Source of the DNA: Lineus longissimus
Lineage: Eukaryota; Nemertea; Pilidiophora; Heteronemertea; Lineidae
Direction: 5' to 3'
Assembly (NCBI RefSeq): GCF_910592395.1
Contig: NC_088315.1
Location: 11,722,501-11,786,500 of the forward strand
DNA: 64,000 bases
The notes under the pieces were generated by a model that made no database searches, had not been told where the DNA came from, and was given only the letters and a program-made list of their open reading frames with translations. The position numbers and the translations under genes are program-made. Every line of letters starts with the position of its first letter. Position 1 is the first letter of the stretch. Of the stretch, positions 37,801 to 44,626 are shown in pieces.

Positions 37801-39364
37801 ATAATTACACCTAAATTAAACAACTTTTGCTTAATTATTGCTCAGATTATGTTGAGTAGGGGACAATTTACACTACACAGTCCCCATACACTAAGAGCTT
37901 AGAGGCAAAATAGACAGTTTAAATTTTCTTGACAAAAAAAATGCTTCACTCGCTAAAGTATTCTGCCGCGAATATGTCCATCGTGAGGCATTTGCAAAAA
38001 TTATATGCCGTGGATATTTTCCATTCTACAGTAACAACTGCGCACGGCAATTGAACACGTTTGAGTGATCAGTCTGGGTGCGCAAAACACTGCGACTTGC
38101 TCGAGACGGGGGTACGCCAACTAGTCGGCATAGCCTCGGCGCTTCATCAAACGATGAGAACTAGGCGAGATCAACAAAAATGCCTTACTTTTATTGCTCT
38201 AAAATTGTTATTCTTCAGTCAATTTCAAAATTTAAAAGAGCTATTTGTTATAGAGATATATTTGCTCGCGAACTGTCTCGTTCCCAAAAGCGATGCTGTA
38301 CAATATTTCATCTTTTATTTCTTTAGTGGGGAGGAAATATTCCCGAGATACACAAACTGAACCGCTAATCCCTCATAATCCGTAGGCAATCTTGATAAAA
38401 TTGACCGACCAAAAGGGCTAAAACGGTGGGACCTTACAGAAAAATCATCAAGGGCGGGAAACATTATGAAGTAGAGAAACAGATTAGACCGAAAATTCAA
38501 GGTCAGAGGTTATATGATGTAGGGAGTCATGTGTACCAAATTTCAAGCTCATAGCTTTATTAGTGGTTAAGAAACAAGCCATAGTTACACTCAAACGGCC
38601 AATTTGCGCCATTTGACCTCTGTGACCTTGAAAATTTGGTCAAATCAAAACCCCGTAAGATATATGATGTATCCTTGCTCAGAGAACCTGCCATAAATTT
38701 TTTATCGAAAACGAGTCACTCATAAGAGAATCATCACACTTTTTAGGTTTCTACTTCTGGCCTACTGGTGGACAAATCAAGAATCAGATCGGACCGAAAT
38801 TTAGTGTCAGAGGTCACCTGACCTCAGTGGTCCTGTGTACAAAGTTTCAAGTTCATAGCTCTAGTGGTTAAGAAACATGCCACTGTTTTGAAACAGGATA
38901 CAGACAACGACGGATAACGACGATGACAGACGACGGTCACAGCGGTGTTGTAAATAGACTCCCCTACGGTGAGCCAAAAAGCCATGCAACAACAACAAAA
39001 TGGCATTTACATTTTATTCACACTCACTCATAGGCCTACCTTTTAGATGCCCGTCTCGTTCTGAAGCTTCTTCAGATTTGCTGCTCGTTCTTCCTTCCTC
39101 ACTACTGCCCTGCTGAATACATTTACTGGAATCTCCATCAAGCAAATCCGTCTCCGTTGGCAGTTCATCACGCAAGGTCAAGTTCCGATCAACCGACTGT
39201 CCGGAGTAACGTTGGTCCCCACCTTTGTTGTCTTTCCCAGTGAGACTCTCTGAACCGATGATGTGTCCACATTTGAAGCAGTGAGTTGAACCAACCTCTT
39301 TCATTTGTTTTCCACAGCGACACACAGTAGGTGGCCCAGGGCCACCTCCACCGGGATCAGCCAT
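5012..39364 (-). CDS. RNF213: RNF213-like E3 ubiquitin ligase, N-terminal part (12 coding exons, continues past left edge)
   Basis: RNF213 (mysterin) proteins are giant cytosolic AAA+/E3 ubiquitin ligases linked to lipid droplets and antimicrobial ubiquitylation (family knowledge). Twelve exons were joined by hand: 39364-39040, 29947-29726, 27415-26222, 25732-25641, 19713-19516, 18504-18308, 17768-17455, 13778-13516, 12428-12186, 10693-10495, 6170-6100 and 5351-5012. Every junction has AG/GT sites and the phases agree throughout. The total is 3,658 nt, or 1,219 codons once one extra A in exon 3 is discounted. Domains in order: three zinc ribbons (about 15-170), a disordered acidic/basic segment (about 183-610), a CBM20-like domain (about 628-742), then alpha-helical sequence. 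This order matches the RNF213 N-terminus. The AAA+ core and RING would lie off the left edge. The family call rests on domain order and remembered similarity, not on a search. The main uncertainty is which paralogue this is. Confidence 0.82.
6100..6170 (-). CDS. RNF213: RNF213-like exon 11: short helical exon
   Basis: A 71 nt exon, phase 0 in and phase 2 out. The acceptor is TTATGCAG before 6170 and the donor GTAAGT after 6100; both are strong. It encodes VIEQCCRAVVEKIKALQATP and a few more residues, an amphipathic helix that continues smoothly from exon 10. It is too short to stand out alone; phase and splice agreement support it. Confidence 0.72.
6232..6695 (+). repeat. TGACCT-repeat family, diverged short copy in intron 11
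   Basis: Starts with ggccaagggcaattgtgctc and ends ctctcctaaggtgagccaaac, with a degenerate tgacctcaaaaagtaggcca cluster. It lies immediately upstream (minus direction) of exon 11, starting about 60 bp from its acceptor. Confidence 0.65.
7111..8164 (+). mobile_element. MITE-like element with ~62 bp inverted repeats built of tcgatgac units
   Basis: The left arm (7111-7173) and right arm (8102-8164) are inverted copies with only a few differences. Both carry cttgtggtattcgactcgat, then repeated tcgatgac/tcgacgacgcga words. The interior (~930 bp) has two poly-G tracts (near 7735 and 7966) and no coding potential. It lies in intron 10. Confidence 0.75.
8344..9372 (+). mobile_element. Possible fold-back element
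   Basis: ggtctcactccacagtt at about 8344 is repeated in reverse near 9355. A second inverted pair, tgaggaaaccagccctgtaaaa, lies at about 8858 and 9285. The pairs are nested, as in a fold-back element. A C11-type run lies near 9220. Confidence 0.45.
9509..9653 (+). repeat. ~145 bp hairpin MITE
   Basis: The left arm agaaaagtcatacac...tttcctcaggcacta pairs with the right arm tagtgcctgaggaa...gtatgacttttct. Imperfect pairing across ~50 bp, with a loop of ~40 bp. Confidence 0.65.
9805..10372 (+). repeat. ~150 bp direct repeat pair
   Basis: 9805-9950 and 10228-10372 share gttgccttttcccaagccag, an aatgctg(t)tttcaaagaaat block and the sequence between. The second copy lies about 120 bp beyond the donor end of exon 10. 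Confidence 0.6.
10495..10693 (-). CDS. RNF213: RNF213-like exon 10: helical region
   Basis: A 199 nt exon, phase 2 in and phase 0 out. The acceptor is ATTTAAG before 10693 and the donor GTAATT after 10495. It encodes QLDFLVKKLSPLFDFDPLLP, followed by sequence with DFPPDCCIAVCYYYIRT. The repeated 'D.LL.R' and 'P......CYYY' style is that of the RNF213 N-terminal arm. The donor is weaker than the others, so the left boundary is slightly uncertain, but the phase fits the next exon. Confidence 0.76.
11340..11909 (-). mobile_element. Solo-LTR-like segment (Ty3/gypsy-type ends)
   Basis: On the minus strand it begins TGTTACGAACTCGAAG and ends ACACGTAACA, giving TG...CA ends with matching TGTTACG/CGTAACA. 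A TATAAAGG lies at about 11845. The length of 570 bp suits an LTR. No clear 5 bp target duplication is visible, and no internal retroelement sequence adjoins it. The 137-codon minus frame within it is not protein-like. Confidence 0.45.
12186..12428 (-). CDS. RNF213: RNF213-like exon 9: helical region with WWG motif
   Basis: A 243 nt exon, phase 2 in and out. The acceptor is CTCTTCAG before 12428 and the donor GTAAGT after 12186. The translation contains KWLYMTPFIHALTEPPDHRQ and GWWGVRLFDQM. This matches the family pattern W...P.LH......P......WWG from memory. Residues about 935-1015. The upstream part (SLSSPLLSASM) is open back to the acceptor, so the internal Met is not a start. Confidence 0.8.
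13516..13778 (-). CDS. RNF213: RNF213-like exon 8: helical region
   Basis: A 263 nt exon, phase 0 in and phase 2 out. The acceptor is CATCTTCAG before 13778 and the donor GTAAGT after 13516. The opening ILWQYLKPWKEHMKAQL resembles the 'YLWQHLKK' helix of human RNF213. It is followed by a hydrophobic helix (LVSALCIIQLICKIEGQL) and a polar helix ending in HFNDL. Residues about 848-934. Confidence 0.8.
14225..14365 (+). repeat. Cluster of caccatggtg palindromes
   Basis: Four copies of (c/t)accatggtga-like palindromes in 140 bp (near 14245, 14271, 14305 and 14350). Likely part of a repeat. No function assigned. Confidence 0.6.
15188..15787 (+). repeat. Repeat with three ~125-150 bp internal units and a 'ggcgggggcataaaaa' end
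   Basis: ggttctcctc(g/a)aaattgacgg...accgccctggtggccatat recurs at about 15210, 15350 and 15505. The end tgcctccg(t/c)aatgc...ttggcgggggcataaaa occurs at 15150 and again at 15745. Related sequence with the same 'ccgttctcctcgaaattgac' core is at 55950-56130. Confidence 0.65.
16137..16600 (+). repeat. TGACCT-repeat family, diverged copy in intron 7
   Basis: Contains gagtttgacctctctaaact, an 'aaaatggccgcctggagacc' block, a gacggacggatg stretch, and the end gataagctcacctatatgag before ctaaaaa. Confidence 0.6.
17455..17768 (-). CDS. RNF213: RNF213-like exon 7: start of alpha-helical region
   Basis: A 314 nt exon, phase 1 in and phase 0 out. The acceptor is TATTTTCAG before 17768 and the donor GTATGT after 17455. 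It encodes DRLDLFDGLMNLPPEDSKGF and then helical sequence containing AMLPRWHFF, which in the family follows the CBM20 domain (pattern AA..MLP.W..F). No catalytic motif is expected here; this arm is structural in RNF213. Residues about 743-847. Confidence 0.78.
18308..18504 (-). CDS. RNF213: RNF213-like exon 6: second half of CBM20-like domain
   Basis: A 197 nt exon, phase 2 in and phase 1 out. The acceptor is TGTTTCAG before 18504 and the donor GTAAGC after 18308. The translation has the strand pattern YVLFELVVEIPETVQGQVLY and then KYVFVHQ...YEW-like sequence (here VFEWLHGF). This corresponds to the CBM20 'IP...YKYV' strands found in RNF213 homologues. It ends with a polar stretch (ANRVFQMNRQN). 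Confidence 0.82.
19516..19713 (-). CDS. RNF213: RNF213-like exon 5: first half of CBM20-like domain
   Basis: A 198 nt exon, phase 2 at both ends. The acceptor is TTATAAG before 19713 and the donor GTATGT after 19516. After a short basic lead it encodes CQVHFHVVLHKDFVYN...VCIRF, the typical opening beta-strands of a CBM20 starch-binding domain (V.F.......G..V...G). This domain sits at the same place in RNF213, where it is linked to glycogen or lipid-droplet targeting (family knowledge). Residues about 611-676. Confidence 0.82.
20610..21030 (+). repeat. TGACCT-repeat family, partial copy in intron 4
   Basis: Shows gatcaccttgaaaagtaggtca, a second aagtaggtcaaatcaaaaac, and ggccccttggtggccaagtc. 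The beginning is fused to another repeat with the head 'aacaagaggcctaaggtcct' near 20465. Confidence 0.55.
21582..22080 (+). repeat. ~85 bp direct repeat pair
   Basis: agccttttagcagttcaatt...atgatattccgg occurs at 21583-21662 and 21989-22079. The second is followed by units with 'gccatcttggattttgac' at about 22080 and 22315. In intron 4. Confidence 0.6.
23030..24310 (+). repeat. TGACCT-repeat family, two tandem diverged copies in intron 4
   Basis: Two stretches, each ending in an 'aagatggccgcctggagac' block, a gacgacagacg tail and an 'agctcacttaccaagct' or 'gtcagctaaaaag' end. Half-site clusters lie near 23290, 23590 and 23975. Confidence 0.6.
25641..25732 (-). CDS. RNF213: RNF213-like exon 4: basic linker
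   Basis: A 92 nt exon, phase 0 in and phase 2 out. The acceptor is TTTTAAG before 25732 and the donor GTAAGA after 25641. It encodes a short Gly/Asn stretch and then a strongly basic run (EAKKGKNQKKKGG). A comparable poly-lysine patch precedes the CBM20 region in vertebrate RNF213. It may act in nuclear localisation or membrane binding; this is inference. Confidence 0.75.
26222..27415 (-). CDS. RNF213: RNF213-like exon 3: long charged disordered segment, with a one-base frame break
   Basis: A 1,194 nt exon. The acceptor TTTCAG precedes 27415 in the phase expected from exon 2, and the donor GTATGT follows 26222. It encodes about 397 residues rich in E, K, D, N, S, G and A with no predicted fold, like the low-complexity N-terminal part of RNF213. 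The frame is open from the acceptor to 26361 but runs to a stop unless one base is dropped at the 11-A run (plus-strand T run 26409-26419). Past that run the other frame is open to the donor, and the exon length fits the flanking phases only with ten As. This is either an assembly or sequencing slip or a true frameshift allele. A ~50-residue unit is duplicated near the end (motif ETNAK...LK). Confidence 0.75.
28152..28363 (+). repeat. Short element with 21 bp perfect inverted ends
   Basis: atgtcaggttacataaggta at 28152 (21 bp with the next base) is repeated perfectly in reverse at 28343-28363, enclosing ~170 bp of AT-rich sequence. It could be a small MITE. No flanking duplication was recognised. 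Confidence 0.55.
29163..29298 (+). mobile_element. 136 bp near-palindromic MITE
   Basis: ccagggtccggttgttagaa...catgt at the left folds onto acatg...ttctaacaacccggccctgg at the right with few mismatches over ~60 bp per arm. No coding. It lies in intron 2, near exon 2. Confidence 0.75.
29726..29947 (-). CDS. RNF213: RNF213-like exon 2: zinc ribbons 2 and 3
   Basis: A 222 nt exon with phase 1 at both ends, so it can be duplicated or skipped without changing frame. The acceptor is TTCACAG before 29947 and the donor is GTAAGA after 29726. It encodes two back-to-back cysteine modules: C-x8-C-x9-C-x2-C and C-x10-C-x9-C-x2-C, each closing with a CxxCG knuckle (FCQSCG and SCPCCG). These look like treble-clef or zinc-ribbon units, probably for protein or nucleic-acid contact; the function is inferred. 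The spacing between modules suggests an ancient internal duplication. Residues about 109-182. Confidence 0.8.
30291..30540 (+). mobile_element. tRNA-derived SINE
   Basis: The tRNA-like head (ggcgtagtagtggttagagc as A box, gtgagttcgattct as B box) has a CAT at the anticodon position. It is followed by a body with ccttgagcaaggcactttac, a segment shared by many animal SINEs. There is no CCA and no clean cloverleaf, so it is a SINE rather than a tRNA gene. It lies in intron 1 (between exons 1 and 2). Confidence 0.75.
31238..32405 (+). repeat. TGACCT-repeat family, full copy 1
   Basis: About 1,170 bp, opening atgaaatggccagggccatt and gtgctcacc, and closing taagaggtgagctaaaaa. Short inverted ends (GTGCTCACC / GGTGAGC) suggest a MITE. 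The interior has three ~305 bp tandem units, each with ttgacctctgtgaccttgaa...aggtcaaat and a 'ccctggtggccaa' block. It ends with an ACG-rich microsatellite (32262-32362). The surrounding sequence can be read across the insertion by comparison with a second copy of the host repeat at 32640-32830, so it moved in as a unit. Confidence 0.8.
32262..32362 (+). repeat. ACG/GACG microsatellite
   Basis: acggacgacg-type units at the end of the TGACCT-repeat copy. A shorter version lies at 34817-34880. The frames they create (runs of Arg, Thr or Asp) are artefacts. Confidence 0.9.
33758..34990 (+). pseudogene. Start of a piggyBac-type transposase, interrupted
   Basis: The ATG at 33758 begins MAAFQVGSFYG, broken by the repeat copy at 33791-34921. 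The reading resumes at about 34940 as VVADSDSDDDILDSGEQRTT and then stop codons. piggyBac transposases start with acidic Ser/Asp-rich tails, so the position and composition fit. The catalytic domain is absent. Confidence 0.45.
33791..34921 (+). repeat. TGACCT-repeat family, full copy 2 (inside piggyBac-like element)
   Basis: Nearly identical to the copy at 31238-32405 over its whole length, with a shorter ACG array (34817-34880) and a few substitutions. It sits directly inside the start of the piggyBac-like transposase frame. Confidence 0.82.
35205..36222 (+). mobile_element. Non-autonomous PIF/Harbinger-like MITE inside the piggyBac-like element
   Basis: Terminal inverted repeats of about 26 bp (left GGGATCACGTCCAAAGTCCG at 35205, its inverted copy ending at 36222, one mismatch) are flanked by TAA on both sides (35202-35204 and 36223-36225). 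A 3 bp TWA duplication and GG-starting ends fit PIF/Harbinger. The 1,018 bp interior has many ggcgaaa/tttcgcc subterminal palindromes and no transposase. Confidence 0.8.
37640..38040 (+). repeat. MITE-like inverted repeat with tactgtagaat ends
   Basis: tattctgtagaaaggaaaga at the left and ccattctacagtaacaactg at the right, with inner pairs such as gcgaaagtattctgctgc and ctaaagtattctgccgcg. Similar ends appear at 26155-26200 near exon 3. Confidence 0.5.
38461..38980 (+). repeat. TGACCT-repeat family, partial copy
   Basis: Begins in gattagaccgaaaattcaag and contains tttgacctctgtgaccttgaa and a 'ctactggtggaca' block. It ends acgacagacgacggtcacag and then ctcccctacggtgagccaaaaa. It lies just downstream of RNF213-like exon 1, in intron 1. 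Confidence 0.75.
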
Positions 39365-39403
39365 TCAACAGCCGTTTTACAAGTCAGTCAGGTAGAACAA
39401 TCC
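39040..39403 (-). CDS. RNF213: RNF213-like exon 1 coding: start codon and zinc ribbon 1
   Basis: The ATG is at 39364 and is preceded directly by an in-frame TGA, so the start is secure. Bases 39365-39403 are 5' UTR behind a good acceptor (pyrimidine-rich tract, AG at 39405-39404), so at least one upstream non-coding exon exists. The protein opens MADPGGGGPGPP, then C-x-C-x11-C-x2-C, a zinc-ribbon-like module at about residues 15-32, then a Ser/Glu/Asp-rich linker. The donor GTAGGC follows 39040 and leaves phase 1. Human RNF213 also begins with a short zinc ribbon followed by low-complexity sequence (family knowledge). Confidence 0.82.
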
Positions 39404-39503
39404 CTGTGAAGTGAGAAAATTCAAACAGGTGAATTTTTTAACGGAATTTGTTGAAAAAACTTACAACAGACATATCATTGTTACTTTAGTCGTATAAACT
39501 CAA

Positions 39504-41914
39504 CCCCTGCGAAATGAATTTTACCTCAGGTGGATTTTGTTGGAAATAGCTGGAATTTCCAGCTCTTGGCTGGAATAAGCTGACACTTTGAATTTAGAGA
39601 GTTTCATCGAAAAGTTATAGCTGGCAAAAGCTGACAAAAACTGGAACTTTATCCATGGGGTGGAAATTCTTGGCATTTTCTGGAACTTTACTTTTCGTAA
39701 AAGTTCCAGCGCTGGAAATCTCTGTCACTTTGCTATGAGATTGTCAGAGCTGGAATTAGCTGGAAATTTCAAATTCGATGTTTCTGACAATTGTTGGAAA
39801 AAGCTGGCATTTGCTGGCATTATGCAAATTGCTATTATGTTATGCAATTCTATCATGTGGTCTTATCACCTGACCTATCCCATGATGCATTACACCTCAG
39901 ACAGGAACCAGTAGGTTTGAATTTTCAAGTCAAACAAAGAAATCATGTGGGAGCTCTTCTTATTTCTTGATTTTTACCCCGAATTCGATATCAAGATATC
40001 CAAAGTTTACACAAATTGAATTGGAACACATAAGGATTCAAATGAATGCAAAAAGGGTAATCTGGACAGGCCTTGAGGTTGTTTTTTTAGCATATGAAGA
40101 AGCCTGAATCAGTGTATGTGCTGTAAGCCTGTATTCAGTATTATTGTATGCATGATCGTAGACCCGGATGGTATCATAACTGTAAGATTTTGCATGGGAG
40201 ATGTCCACAGCTCATGACTCATGTAAGTGATGGAGTCAATCAACAGTCGGCTTGCTCCATCATTCTTTTCAAGGTCGTGCAGTGATGTTATTTGGACATC
40301 CATTTTGGACGTCAGTCCCCGTCTGTAACCCTGCCCTCCAGACATCAAAGTGACAGAGTGTGCTATGTGTGGTTAACATCATGTTGATGTCACGGTATCC
40401 AGTTAAAACGGCACCTCTTTTTTATTTGGCTCACCTTGTGAGCCTCATGTGATGATGTGGCGTCCATCGTCGGTGGCGGCCGTATTGTTAGCGCGTCACG
40501 TTTTGTAAAGTCCGGACTTAAAATTGGTACACATATGTTCCATTGGGCCCTGGGGCAATTCACACCAATCTGGTCAATCCATGATCCTCAAACTTACGAG
40601 CCTAATATTACAATGTGAATACTTTGCACTATCTATATTATTAAACGAGAGGCAAAATTTTCCTGTCAGTGATTGTCAATGACGTCATCGTATCAACTGA
40701 TCACAATTAGCTATGATGTAAATGACGTGCTGTCTCCAGGATGGGCATTGAGCCCTGACGACGCCAGTCGGCATTGACGAGCACTCCAACCCAGGTCATG
40801 TGGCAACTTAAACCATCTGCAATGGGGAAGTGTCCGCCTGGCAGAGGTGTCTGCAAGGAGCCTCAGTGAAGCAATAATCTTACGTTTTATATGATAGGGC
40901 CTCTTATGCTCGTGTAAGTCCATGGTCAACACACACCAAGAATGATATTTACATTATAACAGTGTGACAAGATTGTGTCAGAAAACTAAGGGATTAGGTC
41001 AGTGGCATATGCTCAAAACTTGATAATGCCACAGCAATCATGTTTGCAAGTGACATAAATCACTTGTTTGCATAGATAATTTCAGGTGCCCGCAACAAGA
41101 ACTGGTCATCCTAGCAACCTCTGTTGGAAGCAAAATCAACCTGCAACCTTTAATCATATTTCTGTGTGACAGAAATTGCTTGTTTGCAGTTATAATTGAA
41201 GATTCCATCAAAATTGAATTAGAATTGGAAATCGCACGGCCTGGGATTAAGCAAAATCAATATGCAATCATGTTTGCATGTGAAAAATTGCCTGTCTGTG
41301 GTGATAATCGCAGGTGCGTGTGACAAGATTGCAATCAGCAAAGTCAAAACTAAGCGATTATTGGTTTTACTCCACGACAAGAGATCTTCTTGTTGCATAT
41401 CACAACGATTCTAATCATATAGTCACTGTTGAGTGACAAAAAACGCCTGTTTATTAGTGTGCAGTGCTCTGATCGATTCAAACGTAGAGCAGGTCACATA
41501 CTCCATATTAAATTTCCAGCTAATGTCAACTAATGCCAGCTATTCCAATAAATGACAGCCCTGACATTCCTCGTTGCATGCTGAATTTGTAATTTCCAGC
41601 TAATGTCAACTAATGCCAGCTATTTCCAATAAATGACAGCCCTGACATTGGTAATCAGCTGGAAGGCCTGGGTCAAGATTTTTCCACCTAATTCCAGCTC
41701 TGGAAATTAGGTTCCAGCTAATGCCAGGTTATGCCAGCTTTTTCCAGAGCTGGCATTTTCTGGCACTGCCATTTACGAAAATACCGCCAAACTCCAGCCC
41801 TGACATTTTCTGGAATTTCCAGCTAATTCCAGCCTCCTGGCAAGAAAAAATAGTTTGGAATTAGGTGGAAATTGCCGGCTTTTGCCGACAATTTCCAGTC
41901 GAATTTCGCAGGGG
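39504..41914 (+). mobile_element. 2.4 kb element packed with gctggaa/ttccagc motifs
   Basis: The ends are inverted: cccctgcgaaat at 39504-39515 and atttcgcagggg at 41903-41914, with a further aactcaa/ttgagtt pair just outside. The outer ~300 bp on each side carry very many gctggaa, ttccagc and tgccagct words in both orientations. A 58 bp unit is repeated at 41515 and 41588. The middle has another repeat whose head is a ggctcaccttgtgagcc hairpin (40428-40444). No transposase seen. Confidence 0.65.
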
Positions 41915-41919
41915 CTGAA

Positions 41920-43080
41920 TTGAGTTTTTGCCAAAGGAATGGAGTGCACAAGGCCAACTGTCCACCTCCGGTAAAAGGGACCATACAGCTCATCCCACAG
42001 ACCCAGCCTCCATTAAATAAGAGCCAGGAATTTTAGTTCCTCAAATACTGTGGGCGGTGAAGATGTAGTCACTCAGTTGAAGATGAATTTCACAACGTCT
42101 TGTCTTATACCTTTTATTCTTAATCTCGTAGATCAAAGAACAGTGGTTTTCTGCAAAATACAATTAATACAAAATTTTGAGTAACTTGAGTAATATAACA
42201 ATGATTGTACATCAGCCCAACATGTATGAAAGATGAAAGATCTCTATTGGTTTCACACAAATCTACCAACTCCAAGCCAGTGAAATGTCAACCCTGTGCG
42301 ATGTCACCACCTGGTGTTAACCACACACATTAACACAGAAAATTTTAGACATGACTGGTGAACCAATTCACCTTTCTTTTAGGCCTACAAACAGCACATA
42401 CAGAACTGAACAATTGACATATTCTTCAGAAAACCTTCTGGACTGAGGAGAAATACTCTACAAAGCTCAAACCATTCCAGAACCGTGGCAAAACCCTGCC
42501 AAAGTTGTGGGTGTCCAAAAAGTGACCAGGGATCACCCGGAGACATGAAATGCACAAAGATTTGCCCTGTTTACCGGTCACTGTTACACTGAATACACAT
42601 CGACAAGTCAAATAAACTTACAGACCGCTGTGAGGAACTTCTCCTCCCACTAATTATGTACGATTTTCCTCATCAATCAGTTTAACATTCTTAGTTTTTG
42701 CAAAATCTTCACGAGAAGATTCACAATTCTTCTGGGCGGAAGATGACAAAATGTACTAAACAGGTGGTAGTGAAAACCTGAAGACAATTCTGCGGACGTG
42801 GTATACAGAATGTCCAAAAAAAACTGAACTACTAAATTTCACAGCGATACGCGACAAATATCACACAGGTTTACTCAGATTTACAATCCTGAGTTCTCCC
42901 AGGATGATCGAAACCGGGTCCTATTGGGTGGTATTGACAGCAGTAGTGTTATGAGGCTCCTAGTACATGATGACACCAACTAGAGTTTATCATCAGCATC
43001 TTCTCCATCATCATCCCAGACTCCAGCACAAGGCCAACTTGACCTATAACTGATTACAAAATACCTGATAATATTTGGTC
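41920..43080. other. Unassigned intergenic or 5' region
   Basis: No coding signal, splice-bounded frame or clear repeat was recognised in this ~1.1 kb. Confidence 0.4.
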
Positions 43081-43095
43081 ACTTTCATTCCTTTG

Positions 43096-43320
43096 AAGGC
43101 GCGTTTTTTTCAATTGGAGTTAAAAATGTCCAATTGCAAAAATACATACTAAATATAAATTTCAACATTGCCGTGGTGTAGACTAATTTACAAACACTAT
43201 GATTACCTGGTTTAAACAAATTTGTATTCACAAGAACTGCACTATGGCATCGTGTATTAGTGGATTCCTATTTAACTGGACTACAATTAATTACGAACGG
43301 CGTACCCCTTTAAACTAAGA
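43096..43320 (+). repeat. ~230 bp dispersed repeat, left member of an inverted pair
   Basis: This stretch, from aaaatgtccaattgc to cgtacccctttaaa, matches the reverse complement of 46785-47030 over most of its length, by eye about 85%. Shared cores include atataaatttcaacattgcc and tttaaacaaatttgtattca. The pair encloses the copia/LINE complex. Confidence 0.8.
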
Positions 43321-44109
43321 GTAAAAATCCAGTTTCGAGAAGATTTTGTCACAAGTACAATGTACATGTATACAATACATGAATTTAGTTAGATCCTGGC
43401 TTGAAGCAATCCTGGCATCATGATCTTCGAGGCGAAGCAAATAACTATCATGAAATTCAATCATGAAGAACTCCCAAGTCAATACTTACTCAAGTGATTT
43501 ATGTCACAATGCTAATGTGAGTCACATGTACATGTAGCTGAGAGCAATAAGCATTTACATTTAAGGAACTGATACCGTACTGGAGGTATTGGTTGTCTCA
43601 CCCAAACTGCTCGGTGGAGCTAAAATATTGGCCAAAACCTTGGCAAACATCATAATGAATGCAATATTTTAATGTGGCCCTACAATCAAGTAATTAAACC
43701 TGTTCAAGTGTACATGTACTGTAGAAGTGTCAAAAATGCTAATTGTGCAGAAGCGAATATTATTGACCTCAGCCACAAACATTTGGTAAACATAAGACTG
43801 ATATTTTGGGAGTAATTAAAAATTAAAAGAATGTGATTAATCTTTTTTGTTGCCACCTTGCACATGTATCATCAAAAACTATAAGGACACACGTAACTTT
43901 CATTTTGTTGCATTTTAAAGTTTTTTACACTGGGTCATTGTATGGCTGGCATCATCATCATCACCATCATTGTTGATCGGCTTTTAATAACCATTCTTGG
44001 TCCTCAGCGGTTGCCTTAAGCGTAGTGTGCTCCTCCTGTGTTAGACCAAATGCCCATGACCACCTGGCATGCAATGTAAACAACAATACGTACAACGTAA
44101 GTATGGCGT

Positions 44110-44300
44110 CGTCAACAGTAGGCGTTCGGGTAAAGACATTACAGCACAGCAGTTGATGCAACGAACGAAAGGTGAGACAAGCTACAGATCATTGCTGGGA
44201 TCAATCAACTGGATAGCAAGAGGTTCGCGTCCTGATATGGCTTATGACTTAATTAAGTTGAGCATACTCAACAATTCTGCAACATTACAAGACTTCAAAC
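44110..44300 (+). mobile_element. Ty1/copia-like polyprotein fragment (end of reverse transcriptase)
   Basis: The plus strand reads RRSGKDITAQQL...YRSLLGSINWIARGSRPDMAYDLI. This matches the block after the RT core in Ty1/copia polyproteins ('YR.L.G.INW....RPDM'). It lies upstream of the fragments that encode the earlier part of the same RT, so the order is inverted relative to a normal element. No LTRs are evident next to it. Confidence 0.7.
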
Positions 44301-44502
44301 ATGGCAAGGAATTCACTTCAGATGTGGAATGGGTACAGCAGTCATCAACTTGTATTTGATCAATATCCAAATTTGCCAAATATAATGACTGATAAGCTAC
44401 CTGCTCTAGAAGATTCGACACAGAGTGAAGTGTTTGCTGGGTATTTGAATTCGTTGCATGCGGCAATGGGAGCATTCATAGAAACTGAAGCGGATGACGT
44501 TT

Positions 44503-44570
44503 AGTGGCACGTGGGTTCGAAGAAAAGGATTCTATTCAGTGTGACTCACCTACAGTTGGCAAGAGCGCTG
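44503..44570 (+). mobile_element. Ty1/copia-like polyprotein fragment (start of reverse transcriptase)
   Basis: The plus strand reads LVARGFEEKDSIQCDSPTVG and then degrades with frame changes. It corresponds to the 'KARLVARGF...DSPT' motif at the start of the Ty1/copia RT domain. It is separated from its continuation at 45.8 kb by the LINE insertion. Confidence 0.7.
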
Positions 44571-44626
44571 TTTGACTGTTTTTGACTTAAGCAGTTTGTA
44601 GACAATGGGCTGTAAAAACCACTGAT

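Larger units (their letters stand above)
29948..39039. other. Intron 1 of the coding part (between exons 1 and 2)
   Basis: The largest intron seen (9.1 kb). It holds the SINE, the two full forward TGACCT-repeat copies, the nested piggyBac/Harbinger complex and the split reverse copy. Phase 1 on both sides. Confidence 0.7.
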
